From JBFWPF01 sp050250135 (lineage in GTDB: Bacteria; Chlamydiota; Chlamydiia; Chlamydiales; JAFEGQ01): a stretch of 64,000 nt of DNA. The position numbers and the translations under genes were made by a program. Below the pieces are notes generated by a model. That model saw only the letters and a program-made list of their open reading frames with translations. It made no database searches and was not told the DNA's origin. The stretch is taken from the NCBI GenBank assembly GCA_050250135.1, contig JBFWPF010000008.1, forward strand, positions 8,059 through 72,058, read 5' to 3'. Below are positions 42,011 to 50,902 of this stretch, piece by piece (position 1 is the stretch's first letter; each line of letters starts with the position of its first letter).

Positions 42011-42481
42011 ATGAAACGGATACTCGGGGTCGATCCCGGCATGGTGACCGGATTTGGGGTGGTGACGGCCGACTTTAAGGCGGTCGACTACGGCACGATC
42101 CGCCCTCCCCAAAAAAAGCGGCTCTCCGAGCGGCGGCGGATCATCTTTGAGGGGATCGGCCACCTCATCGAAACCTATAGACCCGATGCGATCGCGATCG
42201 AAACACAGTTTGTGAACAAGAACATCCGCTCCGCCTTTGGTGTCCATGCAACGGCCGGCGTGATCACCCTTGCCGCCACATTGCGCGATATCCCGGTCTA
42301 CGAATACGCTCCCAGCAAAGCCAAGATCGCGGTGACCGGCAAGGGGCTGGCAAGCAAGGAGCAGATGCAGGCGATGGTCGCCCGCCTCCTCTCGCTGCCT
42401 GAGTACCCCCCCTCCGATGCGGCCGATGCGCTGGCCCTTGCGATCTGCCACCTGCACGCCTTCAACCCTCAGGAGGTCTAG
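42011..42481 (+). CDS. ruvC: Crossover junction endodeoxyribonuclease RuvC
   Basis: 156 residues. Catalytic acids are visible in LGVDPG (Asp 7), IAIETQFVNKN (Glu 66 region) and the C-terminal SDAADALALAICH pair. It resolves Holliday junctions with RuvAB. Followed at one-base overlap by ruvA; ruvB is not in the window. Length is normal for the family. Confidence 0.94.
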   Translation: MKRILGVDPGMVTGFGVVTADFKAVDYGTIRPPQKKRLSERRRIIFEGIGHLIETYRPDAIAIETQFVNKNIRSAFGVHATAGVITLAATLRDIPVYEYAPSKAKIAVTGKGLASKEQMQAMVARLLSLPEYPPSDAADALALAICHLHAFNPQEV

Positions 42482-43053
42482 TGTACGCCTACATCAAGGG
42501 AACTCTAGCAGGAGCAGGTGCCCACCACGCCGTCATCGATGTAGGGGGGATCGGCTTCCGCCTCTCCCTCTCGACCCTCGACGCAGCGAAATTGCCCCGC
42601 ATTGGAGAGGCGGTCCACCTCCACACCACGCTGATCATCCGGGAAAACGAACAGACCCTCTATGGCTTCCTCCACGAAGAGGGGCGCTCCCTTTTCGAAC
42701 TCCTGATCACCATCTCAGGGATCGGCCCCAAGACTGCGATCGCCCTCTTGGGGACCCTCTCCCTGAACCTCCTCCACCAGGCGATCGCCGAAGAGGACCC
42801 GAGGCTCCTCTCCAAGGTGCCCGGCATCGGTAAGAAGACGGCCGAGCGGCTCCTGATCGAGCTGCGCGATAAATTGCCCGATCCCCCTGCTTATCAGCGG
42901 GTTAGCTCCAATGTGGAGGATGCAATCTCCGCCCTCCTCAACCTGGGCTATAGCCGGGCTAGGGCCCAACGGGCCCTTGAGGGCCCCCTTAAAGAGCTTG
43001 GTGAAGGGGCCGACCTCCCCACTCTAATCACTGCCGCCCTTAAGTCTATCTAA
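42481..43053 (+). CDS. ruvA: Holliday junction branch migration protein RuvA
   Basis: 190 residues, GTG start (MYAYIKGTLAGAG) overlapping the ruvC stop by one base. Domain I OB-fold, domain II with two helix-hairpin-helix motifs (ISGIGPKTAIALLG, VPGIGKKTAERLLIELRDKL) and domain III (VEDAISALLNLGYSRARAQRAL) are all present. It binds the four-way junction and loads RuvB. Confidence 0.94.
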   Translation: MYAYIKGTLAGAGAHHAVIDVGGIGFRLSLSTLDAAKLPRIGEAVHLHTTLIIRENEQTLYGFLHEEGRSLFELLITISGIGPKTAIALLGTLSLNLLHQAIAEEDPRLLSKVPGIGKKTAERLLIELRDKLPDPPAYQRVSSNVEDAISALLNLGYSRARAQRALEGPLKELGEGADLPTLITAALKSI

Positions 43054-43087
43054 TTCAGCATACTAGATTTTAATTTTAAGTTTGTGA

Positions 43088-43093
43088 TATAAT
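43088..43093 (+). promoter_or_regulatory. Consensus -10 TATAAT six bases before the start codon at 43100
   Basis: TATAAT lies in a very AT-rich 46-bp gap after ruvA; TAGATT at 43064-43069 is a weak -35 at 18 bases. The next gene begins six bases later with no Shine-Dalgarno sequence, consistent with a leaderless transcript. Confidence 0.55.
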
Positions 43094-43099
43094 CTTTTT

Positions 43100-43459
43100 A
43101 TGACAATCGACACTAGTTACAGTTTTGTTACTCAGGAAGAGGCGCTGGCGCATTTTATCAAGAACCCGCCAATGCCGGCCCCGTCCCCCCTTCCTAACCG
43201 TACGGTCACCTTCTACCTCACGTGGGTCGGAGGGGGTTTAGGGATCCTCTCCTTCTACTGGCACCTGGGGCAGCTCCTCCGTCACCTCTCTTTTGCCTCT
43301 GGGCTCGACATCTGGCCCCTACAAGAGCTCCCAAGCCGCTTCTGGCTGAAGGCCGCCATGCGAACCGGGCTTCTCCTAGGGGTGGCCACCGCTTCTGGGC
43401 TCCTCAACCGGGAGAGAACCCTCTCCGACATCGTCCAACAACTACAGGAAGAAAAATAA
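43100..43459 (+). CDS. Small membrane protein of unknown function
   Basis: 119 residues. A polar N-terminus of about 35 residues is followed by a hydrophobic segment (VTFYLTWVGGGLGILSFYW, about 36-55) and a second (AAMRTGLLLGVATASGLL, about 85-102), then a short charged tail. I do not recognise the family. It overlaps the next small membrane gene by one base (TAATG), so both are one unit. The hairpin-like topology is compatible with an Inc-type or inner-membrane protein; no function is proposed. Confidence 0.6.
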   Translation: MTIDTSYSFVTQEEALAHFIKNPPMPAPSPLPNRTVTFYLTWVGGGLGILSFYWHLGQLLRHLSFASGLDIWPLQELPSRFWLKAAMRTGLLLGVATASGLLNRERTLSDIVQQLQEEK

Positions 43460-43644
43460 TGGAACTGAATCCTATCCAAAAAGGGAGCCTTGTGACCTTC
43501 TGCCTAGCCCCTATGGGGCTTGTGGCAGCACTCTATGCTCTCCGCCCCGTCGGCAAACAGATCGTCCCTATCGCCTTCGGCTTTGCGGCGATCGAGATCA
43601 CCTCGCTCGTCACCTTTGCCCTCAACACGCCCACCGACAAATAG
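43459..43644 (+). CDS. 61-residue membrane protein of unknown function
   Basis: Starts at the TAATG overlap with the preceding gene. Two hydrophobic stretches (about 10-26 and 33-55; LVTFCLAPMGLVAALYAL, VPIAFGFAAIEITSLVTFAL) separated by VGKQ give a small helical hairpin. The tail overlaps the 3' end of nth by 23 bases on the opposite strand. Translation coupling and clean coding composition support it as a real gene. Function unknown. Confidence 0.55.
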   Translation: MELNPIQKGSLVTFCLAPMGLVAALYALRPVGKQIVPIAFGFAAIEITSLVTFALNTPTDK

Positions 43645-44230
43645 GGCATTTTTCTGCATCGTGCCCCTTGGCCGGGCAATATTCTCTGGCAAAGTAGATC
43701 ATCTGCAGGTGGAGCCGGTTCCAGGTCGATTCGGGAAAGGCCCTTTTGAGATCCCGCTCGGTCTCGGCCACACTCTTCCCTGAACTCAGCCCCCACCGCT
43801 TCGCGCAGCGGTGAATATGGGTGTCGACGGGAAAGGCGGGCCTCCCAAAAGCCTGCGACATCACCACGGAGGCGGTTTTGTGGCCCACCCCAGGGAGCGC
43901 CTCGAGCGCCTCGAATGTGTCGGGAACGGCCCCCCCATGCCGCTCGATCAGCAGGTGGGAGAGGTGCCAGATCGCCTTTGCCTTTTGCTTGGAGAGGCCG
44001 CACGTTCGGATCAGCTCCTCGATCTCTTCGACCGACAGCTCCACCATCTTCTGGGGGGTATTAGCGCGGGCAAAGAGGGCGGGTGTGACGAGATTGACCC
44101 GCCTGTCGGTGCACTGAGCCGAGAGGAGGACGGCGATCAGGAGCTCGTAGGAGGAGGTGTGGTGGAGGGGGATTGCCGGATTGGGGTAAAGGGTCTCTAG
44201 GATCTCTGCGATCTTTTGTGCTCTCTCCAC
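43622..44230 (-). CDS. nth: Endonuclease III
   Basis: 202 residues. Helix-hairpin-helix ALPGVGHKTASVVM with catalytic Lys, catalytic Asp in FPVDTHIHR, and a C-terminal four-Cys cluster region (YCPAKGHDAEKCPICRWAC). The Cys spacing is C-x9-C-x2-C-x3-C, unlike the C-x6-C-x2-C-x5-C of E. coli, so the 4Fe-4S loop is altered or one Cys is displaced. It excises oxidised pyrimidines. Its ATG abuts the mnmE stop with one base shared, as expected of the chlamydial nth-mnmE pair. Confidence 0.9.
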   Translation of the reverse strand: MERAQKIAEILETLYPNPAIPLHHTSSYELLIAVLLSAQCTDRRVNLVTPALFARANTPQKMVELSVEEIEELIRTCGLSKQKAKAIWHLSHLLIERHGGAVPDTFEALEALPGVGHKTASVVMSQAFGRPAFPVDTHIHRCAKRWGLSSGKSVAETERDLKRAFPESTWNRLHLQMIYFAREYCPAKGHDAEKCPICRWAC

Positions 44231-45582
44231 TATTTCCCTACGCAGAACTTGGAGAAGATAGCCGAGAGGATATCCTCGGTGATGTCGGTGCCGATAAGCC
44301 TACCAAAGGCCTTAAGGGCAGCCCGGATGTCGAGGCAGAGGAGTTCGGGAGAGCGCCCCTCCGCAAGGCCCCCCTCCGCTCTGTTGAGCGCAGCCAAGGC
44401 CTCCTCCAGTGCCTGCTTGTGGCGGCTGCTCGTAATCCAAACCTCCTCCTGCGAGAGGGTCGACCCGCGCAAAATGAGCTGCTCGACCCGCTCGGTCAGC
44501 TGATCAAGCCCCACCCGATGCTTTGCCGAAATCGTCACCTGATGGGAGAGGGGAAGGGGGCGCCTCTCTCCCCCCACATCCCCTTTGTTCCACACCACCA
44601 CCGTCTTCTCTTGAGGCAGGGTCTCGAGGAGCCGCTCCTCCTCTTTCAAAAAGGGGCGGGTCAGGTCGACTACCCACAAAATCAGATCGGCGCGGGCTAG
44701 GGCCTCATGGGTCCGCCTAATCCCCTCCCGCTCGACAACCTCTGAGGAATCGCGGATGCCGGCCGTGTCGGTGAGGCGGATCGGGAAGGGGCCGATCCTC
44801 ATCTCATCCTCGAGGGTATCCCGAGTGGTCCCCGGAAGGTCGGTCACAATCGCCCGCTCCCGCCCCATCAGCGCATTCATCAGCGAGGACTTGCCCACAT
44901 TGGGGGCGCCGATGAGGCAAACCGAGAGCCCCTCGCGGACCAGCTGCCCCTGATGGTAGGTCGTTAAGAGGTGCTCCACCTCGGCCGACAGGATGCGAAG
45001 ATCGCTGAGGAGGCTCTCCTCCGAAGCAAACTCAAGCCCCTCTTCGGGAAAGTCGACCCAGGCCTCAAAGATAGCGGCGATCTGGGTGAGCCGGGCCTGG
45101 AAACCGGCGATCCGGTGGGAGAGGTGGCCCGAGAGGTGGTCCCGAGCCGAGGAGGCGGCCCGCTCACTTTTGGCCGCGATCAGCTCCTGGACCGCCTCTG
45201 CCTGGGTTAGGTCGAGCCGCCCATTCATAAAGGCGCGGAAGGTGAATTCCCCGGGCCCTGCAGGCCGGGCTCCGGCTGCGAGGACCGTTTCCAAAACCCG
45301 ACGGGTGATCAGGGAACCCCCGTGGCACTGGATCTCCACCGTATCCTCTCCCGTGTAGGAGCGCTCCCCAAGCAGGGGGAGGAGGAGGGCATCGTCAACC
45401 GGTGTGCCAGCGGCGTCGACCACGGTCCCATAATGGGCGGTGTGGCTCTTGTAGCGGGCGACCGGGCCCGAAAAGACCCGGCCCGCGACCGCCACCGCAT
45501 CGGGGCCCGAGATCCGGATGATCGCCACCCCCCCTTGTCCGGGGGGAGTCGCTATAGCCGCTATCGTATCCTTTGTGTTCAT
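44230..45582 (-). CDS. mnmE: tRNA uridine-5-carboxymethylaminomethyl modification GTPase MnmE
   Basis: 450 residues. N-terminal folate-binding domain (TPPGQGGVAIIRISGPDA), central helical domain, G domain with P-loop GAPNVGKSSLMN, DTAGIRDSSEVVEREGIRR cut at the switch, and the C-terminal FCVGK cysteine motif essential for catalysis. With MnmG it modifies wobble uridines. It is divergent from psd across 37 bases. Confidence 0.95.
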   Translation of the reverse strand: MNTKDTIAAIATPPGQGGVAIIRISGPDAVAVAGRVFSGPVARYKSHTAHYGTVVDAAGTPVDDALLLPLLGERSYTGEDTVEIQCHGGSLITRRVLETVLAAGARPAGPGEFTFRAFMNGRLDLTQAEAVQELIAAKSERAASSARDHLSGHLSHRIAGFQARLTQIAAIFEAWVDFPEEGLEFASEESLLSDLRILSAEVEHLLTTYHQGQLVREGLSVCLIGAPNVGKSSLMNALMGRERAIVTDLPGTTRDTLEDEMRIGPFPIRLTDTAGIRDSSEVVEREGIRRTHEALARADLILWVVDLTRPFLKEEERLLETLPQEKTVVVWNKGDVGGERRPLPLSHQVTISAKHRVGLDQLTERVEQLILRGSTLSQEEVWITSSRHKQALEEALAALNRAEGGLAEGRSPELLCLDIRAALKAFGRLIGTDITEDILSAIFSKFCVGK

Positions 45583-45611
45583 TTGAGCTTATCCTGAAAT
45601 AGCGCTATTCT
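45583..45611 (+). promoter_or_regulatory. psd promoter, probably leaderless
   Basis: TTGAGC (45583-45588), 17-base spacer, TATTCT (45606-45611); the ATG of psd is eight bases further on. No Shine-Dalgarno sequence is present. The -35 begins at the base next to the mnmE start codon. Confidence 0.55.
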
Positions 45612-45619
45612 ACCTGAAA

Positions 45620-46516
45620 ATGCTGAAACTGCCACCCATTGAAGTCATCGACCGCCAAACCGGCGACCGCTTTGTCGAGGCGGTCTACGGGGAGGCTGCC
45701 ATCGCCTTCCTCTATGGACGGGGCCGCCTCCTCCACCCCCTCCTCCATAACCCCCTATTTTCAGTCCTTTACGGCAAGGTCCAGGGGAGTCGGCTGAGCC
45801 GCCATAAGGTCCTCCCTTTCATCAAAAAATATGGGCTCGACACCACCGAGTTCGAAACGGAACCGGCCGATTTTCGTTCGTTTAATGATTTTTTTATTCG
45901 CAAATTGAAGGCAGGAGCACGGCGGATCGCCGATTCGGCTGCCGTTTTGCCCGCGGATGGCCGCTACCTCTTCTTCCCCAAGATTGAGGAGGAGCATACC
46001 TTCTTCGCCAAGGGGCAGCGCTTCTCCCTCAAGGAGTTCCTCCGCTCCTCCCGCCTTGCCGCCCAATATGAGGGGGGGGCGATGGTGATCGGCCGCCTCT
46101 GCCCCACCGACTACCACCGGTTCCACTTTCCGGCCGATGGGATCCCGTCGGAGAGCTCCCTTATCAATGGGTGGCTCGCCTCGGTCAACCCCGCTGCCAT
46201 CCGGGACAACATGAAGATCTTCTGGGAAAATCGCCGCTCCCTCACCCCCCTTCAAACCCCCCACTTGGGAAGGATCTTGATCGTGGAGGTTGGCGCCCTC
46301 TGTGTCGGAAAGATCCACCAGACCTATGTCGCCAACAAGCGGGTGAAGCGGGGTGATGAGAAGGGCTACTTCTCGTTTGGAGGCTCCTCCGTCGTCCTCC
46401 TCTTTGAGCCTGGACGGATCACTTTTGATCCCGATCTTGTCGCCGCTTCAGGCGAAGGTTTGGAGGTCATGTGCTTGATGGGACAAAGTTTAGGCAAAAG
46501 CGCTAGCCCTCAATAG
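45620..46516 (+). CDS. psd: Phosphatidylserine decarboxylase proenzyme
   Basis: 298 residues. Motifs SFNDFFIRKLK, VLPADGRYLFFP, GRLCPTDYHRFHFPADG and the self-cleavage site FGGSSVVLLF (GSS in place of GST/LGS types) are present. Cleavage at the Ser makes the pyruvoyl group of the alpha subunit. It converts phosphatidylserine to phosphatidylethanolamine. Length and synteny (mnmE-psd-TPR-secA) match my memory of the chlamydial locus. Confidence 0.94.
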   Translation: MLKLPPIEVIDRQTGDRFVEAVYGEAAIAFLYGRGRLLHPLLHNPLFSVLYGKVQGSRLSRHKVLPFIKKYGLDTTEFETEPADFRSFNDFFIRKLKAGARRIADSAAVLPADGRYLFFPKIEEEHTFFAKGQRFSLKEFLRSSRLAAQYEGGAMVIGRLCPTDYHRFHFPADGIPSESSLINGWLASVNPAAIRDNMKIFWENRRSLTPLQTPHLGRILIVEVGALCVGKIHQTYVANKRVKRGDEKGYFSFGGSSVVLLFEPGRITFDPDLVAASGEGLEVMCLMGQSLGKSASPQ

Positions 46517-46538
46517 GCCGTCGTGCTAGAAAGAGGGG

Positions 46539-47849
46539 ATGCTCTATTTGATCTTTTTATTTGTGACAGCGCTCCTGGCTGCTTTGGCCTTTTTTGAGTG
46601 GCGGCGTACCCGCCTCCCTCAAGGCAAACGGCTCATGAAAAAGCGCCTCCGCGTCGCTCAACACCTCGCTCTCGAAGAGTGGGAGGCCGCTGAGCAGCTC
46701 CTCCTCGTCTTGATGGAAAAGCGGCCAGAGGATGCCAATCTCCTCCTCCTTCAGGTCCAACTTTTGGCCGCGACCCAGCGGCGGGAGAGGGCTTTGGAGG
46801 TTGCCGATGAGGCCCTTGCTCTCGACCCCCACTCCCTTGCCCTAATGAAGGAGAAGGGGAAGCTGCTGTTGGGGATGGGGAGAACGGCTGAGGCGCTTAA
46901 GCTCCTCTCCCAGGCCGCTCCCCTTTTGCGCGATGAGGAGGATCTCCTCCAGCTCGCAACCGCTCAATTCTTGCAGGAGCGGCCCGATGAGGCCCTCGAA
47001 ACTCTAGAGCCAGTCCTTCAGGGATCGGAGCGGGGCCCCTTGCTTGCGCTCGCCGGCGACTGCCTCCTCGCTAAAGGGGAGAAAAAGGCCGCCCTCTGCC
47101 TCTACGAACGGGCGCAGCGGTCGGGCCTCTACAACGCCTCGATCACCGCGAGAAAAGGGCACTGCCTCAAGTCGCTTGGCCGATTTAAGGAGGCGATCCG
47201 TTCCTTTACCGAGATCCTCCAGCGCGATCCCCATAACCTCTCCGCTCTGATCAGCCTTGCCGGCTGCTACGAGGCCAAGGGGCAATATGGGACAGCCCTC
47301 CTCGTCTACAAGCAGAGCCCCAGCTGGGAAGGGGGGAGCGTTCAGCTCCTCAAAGCCGCGGGGATCTGCGCCGCCTACGCCGGGCGATATGAAGAGGCGG
47401 TCGAGCTCCTCCGCTCCGCTTGCCTTAAGGGGGACCGCTCCTCGAAAACCCTCGTCTTCCTCGGCTACAGCTACGAATGCCAGCAGCAGTGGGAGGAGGC
47501 TGAAGCGGTCTACCTGCAGGTGACCGCCGACCACCCCCGTCACCCCGCTGGCTACCGCGGCCTTGCCTGGCTCTTTGGCGTTGGCCGGAGCCGCACCCTT
47601 ACGATCGAGGAGGGGCTCGACATGGCGACCCGCTCCCTCCAGCTCCTCCCCGACCCCATTTCATGGGAGGTGATGAGCGCCTGCGCCGCCCGAGCCGGCA
47701 ACTTCGAAGAGGCCCATCAGATCCTCGAGGGGCTAGCCGTCGGCGAGGAGGACAAGGCTCAACTCGTTCGGCGACAGGCAGCCATGCGCACCCTGCGGCG
47801 TAACCTACCGCTGGATGAGCACTTAGTTGCCCGAACCCTCGTTGCGTAA
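46539..47849 (+). CDS. Membrane-anchored TPR protein
   Basis: 436 residues. An N-terminal membrane helix (MLYLIFLFVTALLAALAFF) is followed by about ten TPR-like helical pairs (for example DALETLEPVL-type, FKEAIRSFTEILQRDPHNLSAL, YEEAVELLRSACLKGD). RBS AGAGGGG precedes the ATG. It keeps the position of the TPR gene between psd and secA that I recall in Chlamydia. TPR arrays are protein-binding scaffolds; a role near protein export is only suggested by the neighbour. Confidence 0.8.
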   Translation: MLYLIFLFVTALLAALAFFEWRRTRLPQGKRLMKKRLRVAQHLALEEWEAAEQLLLVLMEKRPEDANLLLLQVQLLAATQRRERALEVADEALALDPHSLALMKEKGKLLLGMGRTAEALKLLSQAAPLLRDEEDLLQLATAQFLQERPDEALETLEPVLQGSERGPLLALAGDCLLAKGEKKAALCLYERAQRSGLYNASITARKGHCLKSLGRFKEAIRSFTEILQRDPHNLSALISLAGCYEAKGQYGTALLVYKQSPSWEGGSVQLLKAAGICAAYAGRYEEAVELLRSACLKGDRSSKTLVFLGYSYECQQQWEEAEAVYLQVTADHPRHPAGYRGLAWLFGVGRSRTLTIEEGLDMATRSLQLLPDPISWEVMSACAARAGNFEEAHQILEGLAVGEEDKAQLVRRQAAMRTLRRNLPLDEHLVARTLVA

Positions 47850-47853
47850 ACCA

Positions 47854-47908
47854 TTGATTTAAATCATTTTTTGAGTTATACTGATCCTAAATTGTAAAGC
47901 GGCTTTAC
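47854..47908 (+). promoter_or_regulatory. secA promoter and palindromic leader
   Basis: TTGATT (47854-47859), exactly 17 bases, TATACT (47877-47882). The leader ends in the inverted repeat GTAAAGC-G-GCTTTAC (47894-47908), which touches the secA ATG and leaves no room for a Shine-Dalgarno sequence. It could be an operator or an initiation-blocking hairpin. Confidence 0.6.
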
Positions 47909-50902
47909 ATGCTTGGTATTTTAAAGAAAATATTTGGAACTGCTCAAGATCGGCAGCTCAAGCGTTACTGGAAAATTGTCCATGAGGTCAACCGGATTGA
48001 GGCAGGGTTAAGCTCCCTCTCCGACGACCAGTTGCGGGGCAAAACGGCCGAGTTTCGGAAGCGACTAGCCGAGGGGGAGAGCCTCGATGCCCTCCTGCCC
48101 GAAGCCTATGCCGTTGTGAAAAACGCCTGCCGCCGCCAATGCGGAGCCGAGGTCCATGTCTCCGGTTACGACCAGAAGTGGGACATGATCCCCTACGACG
48201 TCCAGCTCTTGGCTGGGATTGCGATGCACCATGGCTGTATTGCCGAGATGCAGACCGGTGAGGGGAAAACCCTCACGGCGACCCTGCCCCTCTACCTGAA
48301 TGCCCTTGCCGGAGGGGGTGTCCACCTGGTTACCGTCAACGACTACCTCGCCCAGCGGGACTGCCAGTGGGTCGGCTCGATCTTGCGCTGGCTCGGCCTC
48401 ACCACCGGCGCCCTGACCGGCTCGATCCCCCCCCACCACCGGAAGGAGATCTACGCCGCCGATGTCGTCTACGGGACCGCCTCCGAGTTCGGGTTCGACT
48501 ACCTGCGCGACAACTCGATCGCCTCCCGCAAAGAGGATCAGGTGCAGCGCTCCCACACCTTTGCCATTGTCGACGAGATCGACTCGATCCTCATCGACGA
48601 GGCGAGAACCCCTCTGATTATCTCGGGCCCTGTTCCCGATAGCCGCCAGATGTATGGCGAACTGAAGCACCGGGTCGAAGTCGTCGTCAGAGCGCAAAAG
48701 GCCCTCTGCAGCCGCCTGGCTACCGAAGCCAAAAAGGTGATCGACGAACTTGACCTCTTGGAGGAGCGCGCTCAGCGCCCCACCCTCACCAAAGAACAGG
48801 AAAAGGCCTTTGACGAGGCGCTGAAAAAGCTCTGGCTCGTCTCGAGAGGTACCCCATATAACCGGATACTCAAGCGGATTCGGGAGAACCCCGACCTTCG
48901 GACCGAACTCGACAAGCTCGACCTCTACTACCACAGCGAGTCGAATAAGGAGGAGCGATCGAAGGCCCTTGCCGCCCTCCCGATCGTTGTCGACGAGAAG
49001 GCCAACGACCACGAGCTGACCGACAAGGGGATCGAGATCTGGACCCACGAGGCCGACGGCTCCCCCGATGACTTTGTGATGCTCGACCTCGGCCACGCCT
49101 ACTACGAGATCGACCAGGAGAGGGGTCTCACCAAAGATGAGAAGCTTCAGAAGAAGATTGCCATCCGGGAGGAGGATGCCCTCCGCAAAGAGCGGGCCCA
49201 CAACCTCAACCAGATGCTCCGCGCCCACCTCCTGATGGAGCGGGATGTCGACTACATGGTTGCCGACGGCAAGATCATCATCATCGACGAGCACACCGGC
49301 CGCGCCCAACCGGGCCGGCGCTTCTCCGATGGCCTCCACCAGGCGATCGAGGCCAAGGAGAATGTCGCCATCCAGCAGGAGACCCAGACCTACGCCACCG
49401 TCACCCTCCAGAACCTCTTCCGGATGTATGACAAGCTCTCTGGGATGACCGGTACCGCCATGACCGAGGCGGGAGAGTTTAAGGAGATCTACAAGCTCGA
49501 TGTCCTCGAGATCCCCACCCACGTTAAGTGTCAGCGTAAGGACACCACCGACGAGATCTACATGACCGAGCGGGAGAAGTACCAGGCGATCCTTGCCGAG
49601 GTGACCAAGATCCATGCTGAGGGGCGCCCGATCCTCCTCGGCACCGAGTCGCTCGATATTTCGGAAAAGCTCTCCCGGATCTTCCGTGCCAGCAAGCTCC
49701 CCCACACCGTCCTTAACGCCAAGTACCACGACAAAGAGGCCGAAATCGTTGCCCAAGCTGGGCAGCGGGGGGCGATCACCATTGCGACCAACATGGCGGG
49801 GCGGGGCACCGACATCAAACTCGGTTCGGGGGTTGCCCAACTAGGCGGCCTCTTCGTCATCGGCGCCTCCCGCCACCAGTCCCGCCGGATCGACCGGCAG
49901 CTGCGGGGCCGCTGCGCCCGTCAGGGGGATCCGGGCAGCTCCAAGTTTTACGTCTCATTCGAAGACCCGCTGATGCGCCTCTTCTCCTCCTCCCGCATCA
50001 ACCTTGTGATCCAAAAGCTCCGTCCCCCTGAAGGGGAGGCGATCTCCTCTCCGATGCTCGACCGGTCGATCCAGACCGCTCAAAAGCGGGTCGAGCAGCG
50101 CAACTACATGGTCCGCAAGCACACCCTCGAGTACGACGATGTGATGAACCGGCAGCGGACCGAGGTCTATGCCTTCCGCAACGAGCTCCTCCACACCGAC
50201 CATCCCGAGGAGATCGCTAAGGAGGTCCTTACCGCCGTTTGCGGCATCAAAGCAGAGGAGTACCACCCCAGTATCGAGGAGTACCTCCAGTGGCTCCGCG
50301 AGCACTTCCCGATCACCTTTACCCAGGAGGACCTCCCAGCCGATCTCAATGGGCTTGAGGAGGAGGTCGCCACACTCGTCACAGCCGCCTTAGACCAAAA
50401 GCTCCAAGCCGAGAGCGACAAGATCGAGATGCTCGCCGGCGATAGCCCCACCGATGGGGCCCAAGTGGCGCGCGATGCGATCCGGAGCATCATGCTCCGC
50501 TCGGTCGACCAGCTCTGGCAGGAGCACCTTCTCGCCATGGACCACCTCCGCACCGAGGTCTCCCTCCGCACCGTTGGCCAGAAGGATCCCCTCATGGAAT
50601 TTAAGCATGAGGCCTTTGCCCTCTTCGACGCCTTGGGCCTCGACCTGCGCACCAAGATTGCAACCGACCTCTTCCGCTTTGAGGTCGCCCCCTTCGCCAG
50701 GGGCTTCCTCGAGCAGACCCTAAACCATCTCCAGCTCGAGAAGGGGCGCTCCCTCTCCCCCGAGGAGGCGAGTCCCGTCGAGGAGGTGCTGCGAGAGGCT
50801 CCCGTTCAGTCCGCTCCGAAGGCGGGCCGAAACGACCTCTGCCCCTGCGGCAGCGGCAAAAAGTACAAGCGGTGCTGCGGCCTTAGCGCGGAGTTTGCAT
50901 GA
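47909..50902 (+). CDS. secA: Preprotein translocase ATPase SecA
   Basis: 997 residues, long for SecA (E. coli 901) and similar to chlamydial forms. Walker A MQTGEGKTLTATLPLYL, DEAD-type VDEIDSILIDEARTPLI, NMAGRGTDIKLG and the C-terminal zinc site NDLCPCGSGKKYKRCCG are intact. An insertion of about 110 residues (roughly 250-360: LKHRVEVVVRAQKALCS to HSESNKEERSK) interrupts the preprotein-binding domain. It powers Sec export. Strong promoter upstream; the stop overlaps the next ATG (ATGA). Confidence 0.97.
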   Translation: MLGILKKIFGTAQDRQLKRYWKIVHEVNRIEAGLSSLSDDQLRGKTAEFRKRLAEGESLDALLPEAYAVVKNACRRQCGAEVHVSGYDQKWDMIPYDVQLLAGIAMHHGCIAEMQTGEGKTLTATLPLYLNALAGGGVHLVTVNDYLAQRDCQWVGSILRWLGLTTGALTGSIPPHHRKEIYAADVVYGTASEFGFDYLRDNSIASRKEDQVQRSHTFAIVDEIDSILIDEARTPLIISGPVPDSRQMYGELKHRVEVVVRAQKALCSRLATEAKKVIDELDLLEERAQRPTLTKEQEKAFDEALKKLWLVSRGTPYNRILKRIRENPDLRTELDKLDLYYHSESNKEERSKALAALPIVVDEKANDHELTDKGIEIWTHEADGSPDDFVMLDLGHAYYEIDQERGLTKDEKLQKKIAIREEDALRKERAHNLNQMLRAHLLMERDVDYMVADGKIIIIDEHTGRAQPGRRFSDGLHQAIEAKENVAIQQETQTYATVTLQNLFRMYDKLSGMTGTAMTEAGEFKEIYKLDVLEIPTHVKCQRKDTTDEIYMTEREKYQAILAEVTKIHAEGRPILLGTESLDISEKLSRIFRASKLPHTVLNAKYHDKEAEIVAQAGQRGAITIATNMAGRGTDIKLGSGVAQLGGLFVIGASRHQSRRIDRQLRGRCARQGDPGSSKFYVSFEDPLMRLFSSSRINLVIQKLRPPEGEAISSPMLDRSIQTAQKRVEQRNYMVRKHTLEYDDVMNRQRTEVYAFRNELLHTDHPEEIAKEVLTAVCGIKAEEYHPSIEEYLQWLREHFPITFTQEDLPADLNGLEEEVATLVTAALDQKLQAESDKIEMLAGDSPTDGAQVARDAIRSIMLRSVDQLWQEHLLAMDHLRTEVSLRTVGQKDPLMEFKHEAFALFDALGLDLRTKIATDLFRFEVAPFARGFLEQTLNHLQLEKGRSLSPEEASPVEEVLREAPVQSAPKAGRNDLCPCGSGKKYKRCCGLSAEFA

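Noticed and set aside
48065..49840. 591-codon open frame on the minus strand within secA
   Set aside because: It is wholly antisense to secA, which has all its motifs. High GC makes long mirror frames common; the translation is Val/Leu/Gly/Asp-rich low-complexity with no motif.
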